DNA of 64,000 nucleotides from Clostridia bacterium (GTDB taxonomy: Bacteria; Bacillota; Clostridia; Oscillospirales; Butyricicoccaceae). Numbering within the stretch: position 1 is the first letter of the stretch; each line of letters begins with the position of its first letter. The stretch is from the NCBI GenBank assembly GCA_017408985.1, contig JAFQTO010000070.1:62001-126000 (forward strand), read 5' to 3'. Below are positions 42,795 to 51,092 of the stretch, in pieces. Under the pieces are notes generated by a model. It was not told the origin of the DNA. It worked only from the letters and a program-made list of their open reading frames with translations, and searched no databases. Both the position numbers and the translations under genes were made by a program.

Positions 42795-42816
42795 AGGGGT
42801 AGTATGCCCCTACACA

Positions 42817-44406
42817 TCAGATCTTAATCAGTTTTTCTGCGATTTTACGCAGGGCGTTCAGGTCGTCACCGTCGTTTTTGACCATAAGATCACAGCGGTC
42901 AAAATAGAATTTAAGCTCCGGCTGGGCATCAAGGCGCAGTTTTGCCGCCTCGGCGCTGATGCAGTCACGGGCGCAGATACGGTCGAATATAAGCTCCTCC
43001 CCGGCGTACACGCCCAAAGTCGCCGTACACATTCTGTCTATGCCGCTCTCAAAGAGCAGAGGCACGTCCAGCACGGCACCGCCCCGCGCGCGGGCAAACT
43101 CACCTGCGGCTTTTGCCACAAGGGGATGGGTGATGCTCTCAAGCAGGGCTTTTTTGCGCCCGTCGCGGAAAACGATATTGCCCAAAGCCCGTCTGTCCAC
43201 CCTGCCCTCTGCATCGGCTTCGGGGAAAGCTTTAAGTATGGCTTTTGTCAGCTCGCCGTTTTCCCGCAGCATCTTTTTGTACTCCATATCCGAGTCAAAG
43301 ACCGCAAGACCCAGCATTTCACCCAATTTGCGTGACAGATAGCTCTTGCCGCTGCCCGAGCGTCCCGTAACGCCGATAACGGGATATGGCGAGCAAAGGG
43401 TACTGTCAAATCCCGAAGCACGCATCAGACGGTTGACCGATGCCGCACCCATACCGACCCTGCGGGGACACTGTATGTATATCTTTTTGCCGCCGTCGGA
43501 TACCCGCAGCGCATCGAATATTCTGCGTGCGTGCGCAGCGTGATCCCAGCTGCTGCCGATGCTCACGCAATCAAAGCCCAGAGCTTCGAACTCTGCTTTG
43601 TACTCGTCAAAGCATATCACCGCGGATGCGGGCAGGGTAAGTATCTCCCTTGCCGTATCGTCGGGTGCACCGCAAAAAAGAGAAACGGGCGACTCGGGTG
43701 CGTAATGGCGGTATTTCATACCCGGAGAGCGCACCTGCTGACCCTCTTTGAGCCCGCCCTCCACAGCGGGGTCGGTGCAGGCATCGCCCAGCACCTCGGA
43801 TATCATCTCCTCGGTAACGGCACCCGGGCGCAAAACACGGGGCACCTCCCCCGTCATATCCACAACGGTGGACTCAACGCCAACCGAGCAGGCGCCGCCG
43901 TCAAGTATGGCGTCTATCCTGCCCTGCATATCCTCCGCAACGTGGGAGGCAAGCGTGGGCGACGGTTTGCCCGACAGATTTGCCGAAGGTGCGGCAAGGG
44001 GCACGCCTGCAAGCTCTATAACACGCCTTGCAACCGGATGCTCCGGGAATCTGACTCCAACGGTGTCAAGACCGCAGCTGACCTCATAAGGTACGGCGGC
44101 GGTCTTCTTCATGACCATAGTAAGAGGCCCCGGCCAGAACTCCTGCGCCAGTCTGAGTGCCTGCTCGGGAACAAAGTCCCACAGCTCAAACAGGGTGGAA
44201 AGGTCGGCAATATGGACTATCAGAGGATTGTCCTGGGGTCTGCCCTTTGCCTCAAAGATCTTTTTGACCGCTTCGCCGTTATAGGCGTCGGCGGCAAGTC
44301 CGTAGACCGTTTCGGTGGGTATGGCGCACAAGCCGCCCTTTTTGAGTACCTCAGCGGCAGAGAGTATATCGTTGTCACGGTCTCCGCTCAATTGCAGCGT
44401 TTTCAT
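42817..44406 (-). CDS. Fusion of threonylcarbamoyl-AMP synthase (Sua5) and dephospho-CoA kinase (CoaE)
   Basis: 529 residues in one uninterrupted frame. Residues 1-338 are Sua5-type: [56 protein letters not shown], and a Sua5 C-terminal domain starting [14 protein letters not shown]. It makes threonylcarbamoyl-AMP for tRNA t6A. Residues 342-529 are CoaE-type: Walker [14 protein letters not shown] (346-358), DVPLLFESG (447-455) and [16 protein letters not shown] (480-495). That enzyme phosphorylates dephospho-CoA in the last step of CoA synthesis. Both halves look complete. It overlaps prfA by 4 bases. Confidence 0.92.
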   Translation of the reverse strand: MKTLQLSGDRDNDILSAAEVLKKGGLCAIPTETVYGLAADAYNGEAVKKIFEAKGRPQDNPLIVHIADLSTLFELWDFVPEQALRLAQEFWPGPLTMVMKKTAAVPYEVSCGLDTVGVRFPEHPVARRVIELAGVPLAAPSANLSGKPSPTLASHVAEDMQGRIDAILDGGACSVGVESTVVDMTGEVPRVLRPGAVTEEMISEVLGDACTDPAVEGGLKEGQQVRSPGMKYRHYAPESPVSLFCGAPDDTAREILTLPASAVICFDEYKAEFEALGFDCVSIGSSWDHAAHARRIFDALRVSDGGKKIYIQCPRRVGMGAASVNRLMRASGFDSTLCSPYPVIGVTGRSGSGKSYLSRKLGEMLGLAVFDSDMEYKKMLRENGELTKAILKAFPEADAEGRVDRRALGNIVFRDGRKKALLESITHPLVAKAAGEFARARGGAVLDVPLLFESGIDRMCTATLGVYAGEELIFDRICARDCISAEAAKLRLDAQPELKFYFDRCDLMVKNDGDDLNALRKIAEKLIKI

Positions 44407-45440
44407 TTATTGCCCTCCCTGATAAGAGCCTCAATAAGCTCGTCAAGGTCTCCGTTCATCATCTGTTCTATCTTGTGCAGTGTCAGACCTATTCTGTGGT
44501 CGGTAACTCTGCCCTGAGGGAAGTTATATGTGCGTATTCTTCCCGAGCGGTCGCCCGAGCCTACCTGCTCGCGCCGCTCGCCTGCGCGCTCGGCTTCGGC
44601 TTTTTCTTTTTCGGCTTCAAGCAGCCGCGAGCGCAGGACCTTCATCGCCTTGTCCCTGTTCTTGTGCTGGGAGCGCTCGTCCTGACACTCAACCACCACG
44701 CCCGTGGGGATATGGGTGATGCGTATGGCGCTCTCGGTCTTGTTGACGTGCTGACCGCCTGCACCGCCCGAGCGGAAGGTGTCTATCATCAGGTCGTTAG
44801 GGTTTATCTCAAGCTCCACCTCGGACGCCTCGGGCAGTACGGCAACGGTAACTGCCGATGTGTGTATCCTGCCCGAACTTTCGGTCTCGGGCACACGCTG
44901 AACGCGGTGTATGCCGCTCTCGTACTTGAATCGGGCAAAAGCTCCGTCGCCCTCCACCAAAAAGGTCAGCTCGCGGTATCCGCCCAACTCGGTCTCGTTG
45001 GCGTTGAGCACCTCCACGTCGAAGCCTTTTTTCTCGGCGTACATAGAGTACATCCTGAAAAGATCGGAGGCAAACAGAGCCGCCTCGCCGCCGCCCACGC
45101 CGCTGCGTATCTCCACGATGACGCTCTTCTGCCCGTCGGGGTCTTTGGGGTTGAGGGCATCGTTAACGGCGGCTTTGGCGCTGTCGTAGTCTGCCTGCGC
45201 CTGCGCCAGCTCTTCCTGTGCAAGCTCGCGCAGTTCCTTGTCAGCCATAAGCTCCTTTGCGCTCTCTATCCTCCGGCGGGCATCCTCAAGTCTGCCGTAT
45301 GCCGTCAGCACCGGCTCAAGACTGCGCTTTTCGCGCATAAGAGCGGCGTAGCTTGAGGGGTCGGAATAGACCTCGGGCGAGGATATCTGCGCATCTATCT
45401 CGTTTGCTCGGTTTATGATCTTTTCAAGTTTTTCCTGCAT
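44403..45440 (-). CDS. prfA: Peptide chain release factor 1
   Basis: 345 residues. [20 protein letters not shown] contains the universal GGQ that triggers peptide release. [19 protein letters not shown] carries the PxT codon-recognition element (PET) of class RF1, so it reads UAA and UAG. The N-terminal coiled region and [16 protein letters not shown] are standard. The ATG at 45440 with GAGG 8 bases upstream is chosen over a GTG three codons earlier. It lies directly upstream of the Sua5-CoaE fusion with a 4-base overlap. The prfA-sua5 neighbourhood is common; the CoaE fusion is not expected. Confidence 0.95.
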   Translation of the reverse strand: MQEKLEKIINRANEIDAQISSPEVYSDPSSYAALMREKRSLEPVLTAYGRLEDARRRIESAKELMADKELRELAQEELAQAQADYDSAKAAVNDALNPKDPDGQKSVIVEIRSGVGGGEAALFASDLFRMYSMYAEKKGFDVEVLNANETELGGYRELTFLVEGDGAFARFKYESGIHRVQRVPETESSGRIHTSAVTVAVLPEASEVELEINPNDLMIDTFRSGGAGGQHVNKTESAIRITHIPTGVVVECQDERSQHKNRDKAMKVLRSRLLEAEKEKAEAERAGERREQVGSGDRSGRIRTYNFPQGRVTDHRIGLTLHKIEQMMNGDLDELIEALIREGNK

Positions 45441-45502
45441 ATTCTGCACCTCTTATATTGCCCTTTGCGTATACTGTGGCAAAGTACATTAGGGGGTTTT
45501 TT

Positions 45503-46519
45503 ATGGTTTGTTCCTTCTTTTTGGGCGCAAATACGCCCGACGGGTTCTACTCGCTGTTTGATGAGCTGAACGGTTTTGATCTCAGCGTAATAAAAGGCAG
45601 CTGCGGCAGCGGCAAGTCTACCCTGCTCAAAAATCTTATTGAAAAAAGCGGCTGTGACGGGATATGTGAGAGGATACTGTGCGCAAGCGACTTAAACTCA
45701 CTTGACGGGGTGATATTCCACGGCCGCAACGCAGCCGCAGTGGACGGCACTATGCCGCACACAGCCGAAACGGCGGGGCTGGGCAGATACATAATCATGC
45801 CGCCGCCACGCAGGGGTATAGAAAAAGAGCGTGAAGCCATCGCCGCTCTCAAGGCGGCAAAGGCAGGTGCGTACAAACTTGCATACCGCTGTCTTAACGG
45901 TGCAAGATACGCACAAAACTGCGCATCGATGCTGATAGGCTTCGACTCACAAAAGCTTATCCGCCGCGCTGACGGGATAATCGACCGCGAAGCAAAGCCC
46001 AAAGGTGCAAACGGCAGACTTCACCGCAGATTCATAGACGCATTCACGCCCGACGGTGTGGTGACACTGACAAGCACGGTAAGCGCCCTTGCCAAACGCA
46101 TATATGTGATAGAGGACCGTCTTGCGCTGGCGTCTCCCCTGCTCAAAGAGCTGCAGAGCAGACTGCTTGAGCGGGGATATGAGGTATACTCCTGTCTGTC
46201 GCCCATGTATCCCGAAAAGGTGCGGCACCTGATAGTGCCCGAACTGCAGCTGGCATTCGTGACCTCCGACCGCCTGAAAAGCTTTGACTGCACGCCCTTC
46301 AGACGTCTGCATCTGACCGCTTACACCGACCAAAACAGTCTGCGGGCAAACAAGGTCAAGATACGGCTGTTTGAGAAGCTATCGGATGAACTGACAGAGC
46401 AGGCGTTTTGCGAGCTTAAGGCCGCAAGGCAGGCTCACTCAATGCTGGAAAGTCTCTATCTGCCCTATCTGGACATTCCCGCGCTGAAAGAATTAAACGA
46501 CAATATAACTCTCGGCTGA
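45503..46519 (+). CDS. P-loop ATPase of unknown role (PRK06851-like)
   Basis: 338 residues. Walker A KGSCGSGKSTLLKNLIEKS is near residue 32. The second half reads as another nucleotide-binding-like half without an intact P-loop. FFLGANTPDGFYSLFDEL at the start and PRRGIEKEREAI resemble an uncharacterised Clostridial ATPase family I recall as PRK06851, with moderate confidence. No membrane segment is present. The ATG at 45503 follows AGGGGG. It is convergent with glutamine synthetase and divergent from prfA, so it is likely monocistronic. Confidence 0.72.
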   Translation: MVCSFFLGANTPDGFYSLFDELNGFDLSVIKGSCGSGKSTLLKNLIEKSGCDGICERILCASDLNSLDGVIFHGRNAAAVDGTMPHTAETAGLGRYIIMPPPRRGIEKEREAIAALKAAKAGAYKLAYRCLNGARYAQNCASMLIGFDSQKLIRRADGIIDREAKPKGANGRLHRRFIDAFTPDGVVTLTSTVSALAKRIYVIEDRLALASPLLKELQSRLLERGYEVYSCLSPMYPEKVRHLIVPELQLAFVTSDRLKSFDCTPFRRLHLTAYTDQNSLRANKVKIRLFEKLSDELTEQAFCELKAARQAHSMLESLYLPYLDIPALKELNDNITLG

Positions 46520-46523
46520 ACCC

Positions 46524-48638
46524 TTATTCCACGCCGAAGAGCAGGGCGTTGTAGGTGGGGAAAGGCCAGCTCTTTTCGTCTACGCAGCTTTCAAGCTTGT
46601 CGGCGTATTCACGCATCTCCGCCATAATGGGCAGCACCTTGTCTCGGTAGGCTGTGGCTTTGGAAATGTTGTCACCGGCGTTCTGTGCGCTCTTGAGGGC
46701 TTTGGCAAGCTTCTGACCTGCGTTTTTGAGCCCTGCGGTGGCTGCCGAAACGTCCTTGAGGATGGCGGCGGGCGCGGAGATATCAAGAGCGATGGCTGTG
46801 TCGCGCATATCCACTATAGACTTGGCAAGGAAGGATGCAAAAGCGATTACGGCAGGCAATATCTGACGGTTGCACATCTCAAGCATGGTCTCCGCTTCTA
46901 TCTTGCAGTGCTTGATATAGCTCTCAAGCCTGATCTCATAACGTGCCTCAAGCTCCTTGCGTGTGTAGATGCCGTATTTTTCGAACAGCTCCACGGCGGC
47001 AGGCTTGATAAGCTCGGCGGCGGCGGTAACGGCGTCGGGGATATCCTGCAGACCGCGCTCTTTGGCTTCTTTGCGCCACTCATCGGAGTAGTTGTTGCCG
47101 TTAAAGATTATGCGCTTATGCTCCCGCATAACGTCGGAGATTATGGCGTTGGTCTCACGGAAGATATCGTCGGCTTTTTCAAGTCGGTCGGCCATCTTGC
47201 TTAAAGTCTCGGCAACTATGGTATTGATGACCGTATTGCACTCGGCGATGGAGGAGCTTGAGCCCTGCATACGGAACTCAAACTTCTTGCCCGTAAAGGC
47301 GAAGGGCGAGGTACGGTTGCGGTCGGAAACGTCCTTGGGCAGGTTTGGCATAGTGGTAACGCCCAGCTGCATATTGCCGCCCTCGCGGATATTGGATGCA
47401 CCGCCCGTTGCTATCTCGCACAGCACGTCGGTGAGCATATCGCCCAAAAAGATGGACATAATGCAGGGAGGCGCTTCGTTGCCGCCCAGACGGCAGTCGT
47501 TGCTGGGGGATGCCACCGACACACGCAGCAGGCCTGCGTACTCGTCCACCGCCCAGATAACGGCGGCAAGGAGCAGCAGGAAACGTGCGTTGGTCACGGG
47601 GGTCTTGCCCTGGTCCAGCAGGCTCTTGGTGCCGTCCGAGTTGACGGCGTTTATCGACCAGTTGTTATGCTTGCCGCTGCCGTTGACACCCTCGAAGGGC
47701 TTTTCGTGGAGCAGGCAGATCATATCACGGCGGAGGGCGACCTTTTTGAGGGTCTCCATGACCAGCTGATTCTGGTCGCAGGCGATGTTTGCCGAGCTGT
47801 ACACGTTGGCAAGCTCGTGCTGAGCGGGTGCGGCTTCGTTGTGCTCGGTCTTTGCAGGCACGCCCAGACGCCACAGCTCGTTGTCCACCTCACGCATAAA
47901 CGCCATAACACGGTCTTTGATGTTGCCGTAGTAGTGGTCGTCAAGCTCCTGACCCTTGGCGGGGCGGGCACCGAACAGCGTCCTGCCGCAGGTGATGAGA
48001 TCGAGGCGCTTGGAGGCAAGCTTCTTGTCCACAAGGAAGTATTCCTGCTCTGCGCCTGCCATAGCGACGACCCTCTTGGTATCATTGTCTCCGAATGCGC
48101 GTACTATACGCATACTCTGGGTGTTGATGACCTCCATGGAGCGCAAAAGTGGAGTTTTCATATCCAGCGCTTCACCCGTAAAGGAGCTGAAGCAGGTGGG
48201 GATATACAGAGTCTCGTCCTTGACGAATGCAGGCGAGGTGCAGTCCCATATAGTATAGCCTCTTGCCTCAAAGGTAGCACGCAGGCCGCCCGAGGGGAAG
48301 CTGGATGCATCCGACTCACCTCTTACCAGCTCTTTGCCCGAAAAGCTCATAATAATACCGCCGTCGGGCAGAGGATTGATAAAAGAATCGTGCTTCTCAG
48401 CGGTAAAACCGGTCATAGGCTGGAACCAATGGGTATAATGGGTGGCACCCTGATCCAGCGCCCAGCGCTTGAGTCCGTTGGCAACTATGTCTGCCAGAGC
48501 AGGGTCAAGCGGCTTGCCGTTGTCGATGGTCTTTTTGAGCTGCTTGTAGGTCTCGCCGGGTAGATACTTGCGCATAGCCGTCTCGTTGAACACGGCTGAC
48601 GCATAGGATGTCATAAGCTTATCTGCTATCTCATTCAT
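46524..48638 (-). CDS. glnN: Glutamine synthetase type III
   Basis: 704 residues, the length of GSIII enzymes (about 700-730). MRKYLPGETYKQLKKTI, ATHYTHWFQPMTGFTAEKHDSF, ASSFPSGGLRATFEARGYT, EHNEAAPAQHELANVYSS, GKHNNWS and GNEAPPCI are GSIII signatures and include the ammonium and ATP site residues. It condenses ammonia and glutamate to glutamine. The ATG at 48638 has AAAGGGG upstream. Its own promoter is at 48680-48708. The regulator is not obvious. Confidence 0.95.
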   Translation of the reverse strand: MNEIADKLMTSYASAVFNETAMRKYLPGETYKQLKKTIDNGKPLDPALADIVANGLKRWALDQGATHYTHWFQPMTGFTAEKHDSFINPLPDGGIIMSFSGKELVRGESDASSFPSGGLRATFEARGYTIWDCTSPAFVKDETLYIPTCFSSFTGEALDMKTPLLRSMEVINTQSMRIVRAFGDNDTKRVVAMAGAEQEYFLVDKKLASKRLDLITCGRTLFGARPAKGQELDDHYYGNIKDRVMAFMREVDNELWRLGVPAKTEHNEAAPAQHELANVYSSANIACDQNQLVMETLKKVALRRDMICLLHEKPFEGVNGSGKHNNWSINAVNSDGTKSLLDQGKTPVTNARFLLLLAAVIWAVDEYAGLLRVSVASPSNDCRLGGNEAPPCIMSIFLGDMLTDVLCEIATGGASNIREGGNMQLGVTTMPNLPKDVSDRNRTSPFAFTGKKFEFRMQGSSSSIAECNTVINTIVAETLSKMADRLEKADDIFRETNAIISDVMREHKRIIFNGNNYSDEWRKEAKERGLQDIPDAVTAAAELIKPAAVELFEKYGIYTRKELEARYEIRLESYIKHCKIEAETMLEMCNRQILPAVIAFASFLAKSIVDMRDTAIALDISAPAAILKDVSAATAGLKNAGQKLAKALKSAQNAGDNISKATAYRDKVLPIMAEMREYADKLESCVDEKSWPFPTYNALLFGVE

Positions 48639-48679
48639 ACTGTTATGCCCCTTTGCACGGCTGTATTTTTTCTGTACCA

Positions 48680-48708
48680 ATGATATCACAACGCCGCTCC
48701 GTTTACAA
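48680..48708 (-). promoter_or_regulatory. Promoter of the glutamine synthetase III gene
   Basis: Minus strand TTGTAA (48708-48703), 17-base spacer, TATCAT (48685-48680), about 42 bases before the start. Confidence 0.62.
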
Positions 48709-48736
48709 GCCAAAACAGAAAAATGATTTCAAAATT

Positions 48737-48776
48737 AAAAACGGTGTCAAAATCCGATGGATCCTGACACCGTTTT
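48737..48776 (-). terminator. Terminator after the E2-like gene
   Basis: Minus strand AAAACGGTGTCA, a 15-base loop, TGACACCGTTTTTAATTTT. It lies 24 bases past the E2-like stop. Confidence 0.8.
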
Positions 48777-48799
48777 GTGTGTTATATCAAACAAATGAC

Positions 48800-49663
48800 T
48801 TATTCAACGTCTCTCTCGACCTTTTCGAGAGGCTGTGAGAGCTGCTCAGGAGCCTCAAGGATCTTTCTGAACAGACGCATTGCACGGGCGTGATAAAGTC
48901 CGTCGCAGATGCGCTCGTCAGCCACCACCTTGATCTCGAGAAGCTTGGCAGGCTTGATCTCCATGGTTTTTCTGTCGACCACGGGCATATACTGCTCCTT
49001 GCCGACGCAGACGAACATACCGATGGTACCGAAATCGTAGATATGGTGATAGATACTGCGGATGCCGATGCTCTTGAGGTAGGTTACAAAGATGCTGCTG
49101 TGGAACGGAAGGGCATCAATAAGCGAGGAAGGAAGCGCGTTGATGCGGTCCAGCCACTTGAGAATAGCTACGAGCACTCTCAGTATGGGAGTAGGCAGAG
49201 ACATAAGTGTCTCCATAAGCTTGTCGGTGGAGTTGGATGAGTCAGCCTCTTTGTTCTTCCATATCTCCTTGTGGAACTTCTCCTGCACCTCTGCGGCTGT
49301 TTCGTGGCCGGTGTAGCTGACCTTGATGGTGGTGCTGTCACCGTCGTCACGCATGGACTTCTTGATAGCCATAGCTATCTTGATATCGTTGTTGGCAAAA
49401 ACTCTGCCGTTCATAACAAAGCGGTTAAGAGCGGGCATCTTTGCGTATACGCGCACCAGAGCGGCGTTGACAACATCCAGATAGGACAGCCTGACGCCCG
49501 TCTGCTGCTCCACATCCTTTATGTACCGATCAATGGGAGCGCAGTCGATATTATCGGTAAAATAGACCTGCGCATCCGAGCGCTTGGTCATAACGTGGCA
49601 GAGTATTCTGTCATAAGGGCTGAGGGTCTTGAGTAGGCGAGCACCCTTTCTCTTCCAAAACAT
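48800..49663 (-). CDS. E2-acyltransferase-fold protein without the catalytic histidine
   Basis: 287 residues. The core resembles the catalytic domain of 2-oxo acid dehydrogenase E2 and chloramphenicol acetyltransferase: SYLDVVNAALVRVYAKMPALNRFVMNGR and the C-terminal VADERICDGLYHARAM. In true E2 enzymes the last motif reads DHRxxDG, with His as base; here it is Asp249-Glu250-Arg-Ile-Cys-Asp254-Gly. No lipoyl or peripheral-binding domain is present and no dehydrogenase genes adjoin. The protein may be a non-acyltransferase offshoot. It is cotranscribed with the coiled-coil gene 15 bases upstream. Confidence 0.8.
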   Translation of the reverse strand: MFWKRKGARLLKTLSPYDRILCHVMTKRSDAQVYFTDNIDCAPIDRYIKDVEQQTGVRLSYLDVVNAALVRVYAKMPALNRFVMNGRVFANNDIKIAMAIKKSMRDDGDSTTIKVSYTGHETAAEVQEKFHKEIWKNKEADSSNSTDKLMETLMSLPTPILRVLVAILKWLDRINALPSSLIDALPFHSSIFVTYLKSIGIRSIYHHIYDFGTIGMFVCVGKEQYMPVVDRKTMEIKPAKLLEIKVVADERICDGLYHARAMRLFRKILEAPEQLSQPLEKVERDVE

Positions 49664-49678
49664 AATGTATTCCCCCTT

Positions 49679-50260
49679 TTATTTTTTCTTGACGTAGGAC
49701 AAAATCGCCCTGACGGGGTCGGTTTTTATCCTCTTGATGACCTGCTCACGTGCAGCCTGCCGCTTCATACGGGCGTTTTCCGTTTCAAGCTCGGCAATAC
49801 GCCTGCGTGCAATGTCAAGCTCGGCACTCAGCTGAGTTTTTTCGTTCTCAAAGGTGATGAGATCATCACTTGCGGCAGCGGCACACTTATCATACTCGGC
49901 TTTGACTTCGGTCAGCTCCTCAAGCTGAGAAGCCAGCGCGGTCCTGAGCGACTCGACAGCGGCTTTCTGCTCGTCAAGCTGAGAAGCCAGCCGCAAGTTT
50001 TCCGCCCCGCATCTGTCAAGGGAGTCTGCCATCTCTTCCTTTTGCGAAATGAGTGCGGCACGCTGCAGGGCAAGCTCCTCGTTTTGGGCTTTGAGCTCTT
50101 TTATTCTGCATTCAAGCTCGGTTTTGTTCTGCTCAAGCTTTTTTGCGTCGTTCTCAGCGTCCATCAGTCGGTCGTTATGCTCGTTTTTCTGTGCTTCAAG
50201 ATAGGCTATCACCTGTTTTTTGCGAAAACCGAAAACCGAGGTTTTGAAGCCTTTGTCCAT
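49679..50260 (-). CDS. DivIVA-like coiled-coil protein
   Basis: 193 residues. The start GFKTSVFGFRKKQVIAYLE looks like the short DivIVA/GpsB N-terminal domain that binds curved membrane, followed by a long coiled coil from about residue 20 to 165 (ENDAKKLEQNKTELECRIKELK and many repeats). The tail is basic. Such proteins mark poles or septa in Gram-positive cells. The ATG at 50260 follows AAAGGAG 10 bases upstream. It is transcribed with the E2-like gene. A direct link to sporulation or division is inferred only from the N-terminal motif. Confidence 0.7.
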   Translation of the reverse strand: MDKGFKTSVFGFRKKQVIAYLEAQKNEHNDRLMDAENDAKKLEQNKTELECRIKELKAQNEELALQRAALISQKEEMADSLDRCGAENLRLASQLDEQKAAVESLRTALASQLEELTEVKAEYDKCAAAASDDLITFENEKTQLSAELDIARRRIAELETENARMKRQAAREQVIKRIKTDPVRAILSYVKKK

Positions 50261-50296
50261 ATAAACCCGCTCCTTTATCAAGCCGATTATTTTATT

Positions 50297-50325
50297 ATAA
50301 TAACACAGACCGCCGTTTTAGTCAA
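50297..50325 (-). promoter_or_regulatory. Promoter of the coiled-coil/E2-like pair
   Basis: Minus strand TTGACT (50325-50320), 17-base spacer, TATTAT (50302-50297), 37 bases before the coiled-coil start. Confidence 0.75.
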
Positions 50326-50387
50326 CAAAACGCTGATACCTGTTGTTTTTATCCCGCAAAAAAACTCCGCCGCGACTCAATCACGAG

Positions 50388-51092
50388 TCAATTATCGGTC
50401 GAGCGCCTGTGATTTGTCAGCCGATAGCGCATACACGGTCTGCCGCCGGTTTCGTAGTCGATCTCAGAGAGCAGCTCGCCTTTTTCGGCAAGATGGTTGA
50501 GGTACCGTCTCACCGTAACTCCCGTAAGCCCGATGCGCTCGGCAACCTCCTCGCCCGTCATCCATGCAGACGGGTTCTTTTTCATTTCGTCAAGAATTGT
50601 ATTCAGGGTCTTTTCCTGTATGCCTTTAGGCGACTGTTCATCGTTCTTTTTATGCGAGTTGCCAAAGATGTAGTCTATATTTTTCTGATTCAGGACATCC
50701 ACGCTCTTAAACGCCTCGAGATGGGAGATATACTTATCAAGTGCAATACGAAAACGATCGTATGTAAAGGGCTTGACGAGATAGTCCACCGCGCCGAGAT
50801 GAAGAGCTTCTTCCAGAGATGAGCGGTCGTTTGCCGCTGTCACCATAATAACATCAACCGATTTTTTGTTTTTTCGTATCTGCCGCAGCGTTTCAAAGCC
50901 GTCCATCAACGGCATGAACACATCAAGCACCATCAGATCAACGTCATTTTGTTCAAGAAAATCAAGGGCGCTTTTGCCGTCCCTGCATTTGCCAACAACA
51001 CGGAAATCTTTGCTGCGGTTGACGTACTGTTCGTTGATCATAGATACCATCGGATCATCCTCAACGATCAAAACTCTGTATTGATGCTGCAT
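50388..51092 (-). CDS. Response regulator, CitB/DcuR family
   Basis: 234 residues. The receiver domain has VEDDPMV (acid pocket), DLMVLDVFMPLMDG with the phospho-accepting Asp, MVTAAND and DYLVKPF. Residues about 115-210 contain a helix-turn-helix MTGEEVAERIGLTGVTVRRYLNHLAEKGEL typical of CitB/DcuR. It pairs with the sensor kinase whose 3' end it overlaps by 32 bases. Members usually control uptake of C4-dicarboxylates or citrate; here the divergent genes are a SemiSWEET-like protein and an SGNH-like protein, so the target may differ. Confidence 0.92.
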   Translation of the reverse strand: MQHQYRVLIVEDDPMVSMINEQYVNRSKDFRVVGKCRDGKSALDFLEQNDVDLMVLDVFMPLMDGFETLRQIRKNKKSVDVIMVTAANDRSSLEEALHLGAVDYLVKPFTYDRFRIALDKYISHLEAFKSVDVLNQKNIDYIFGNSHKKNDEQSPKGIQEKTLNTILDEMKKNPSAWMTGEEVAERIGLTGVTVRRYLNHLAEKGELLSEIDYETGGRPCMRYRLTNHRRSTDN

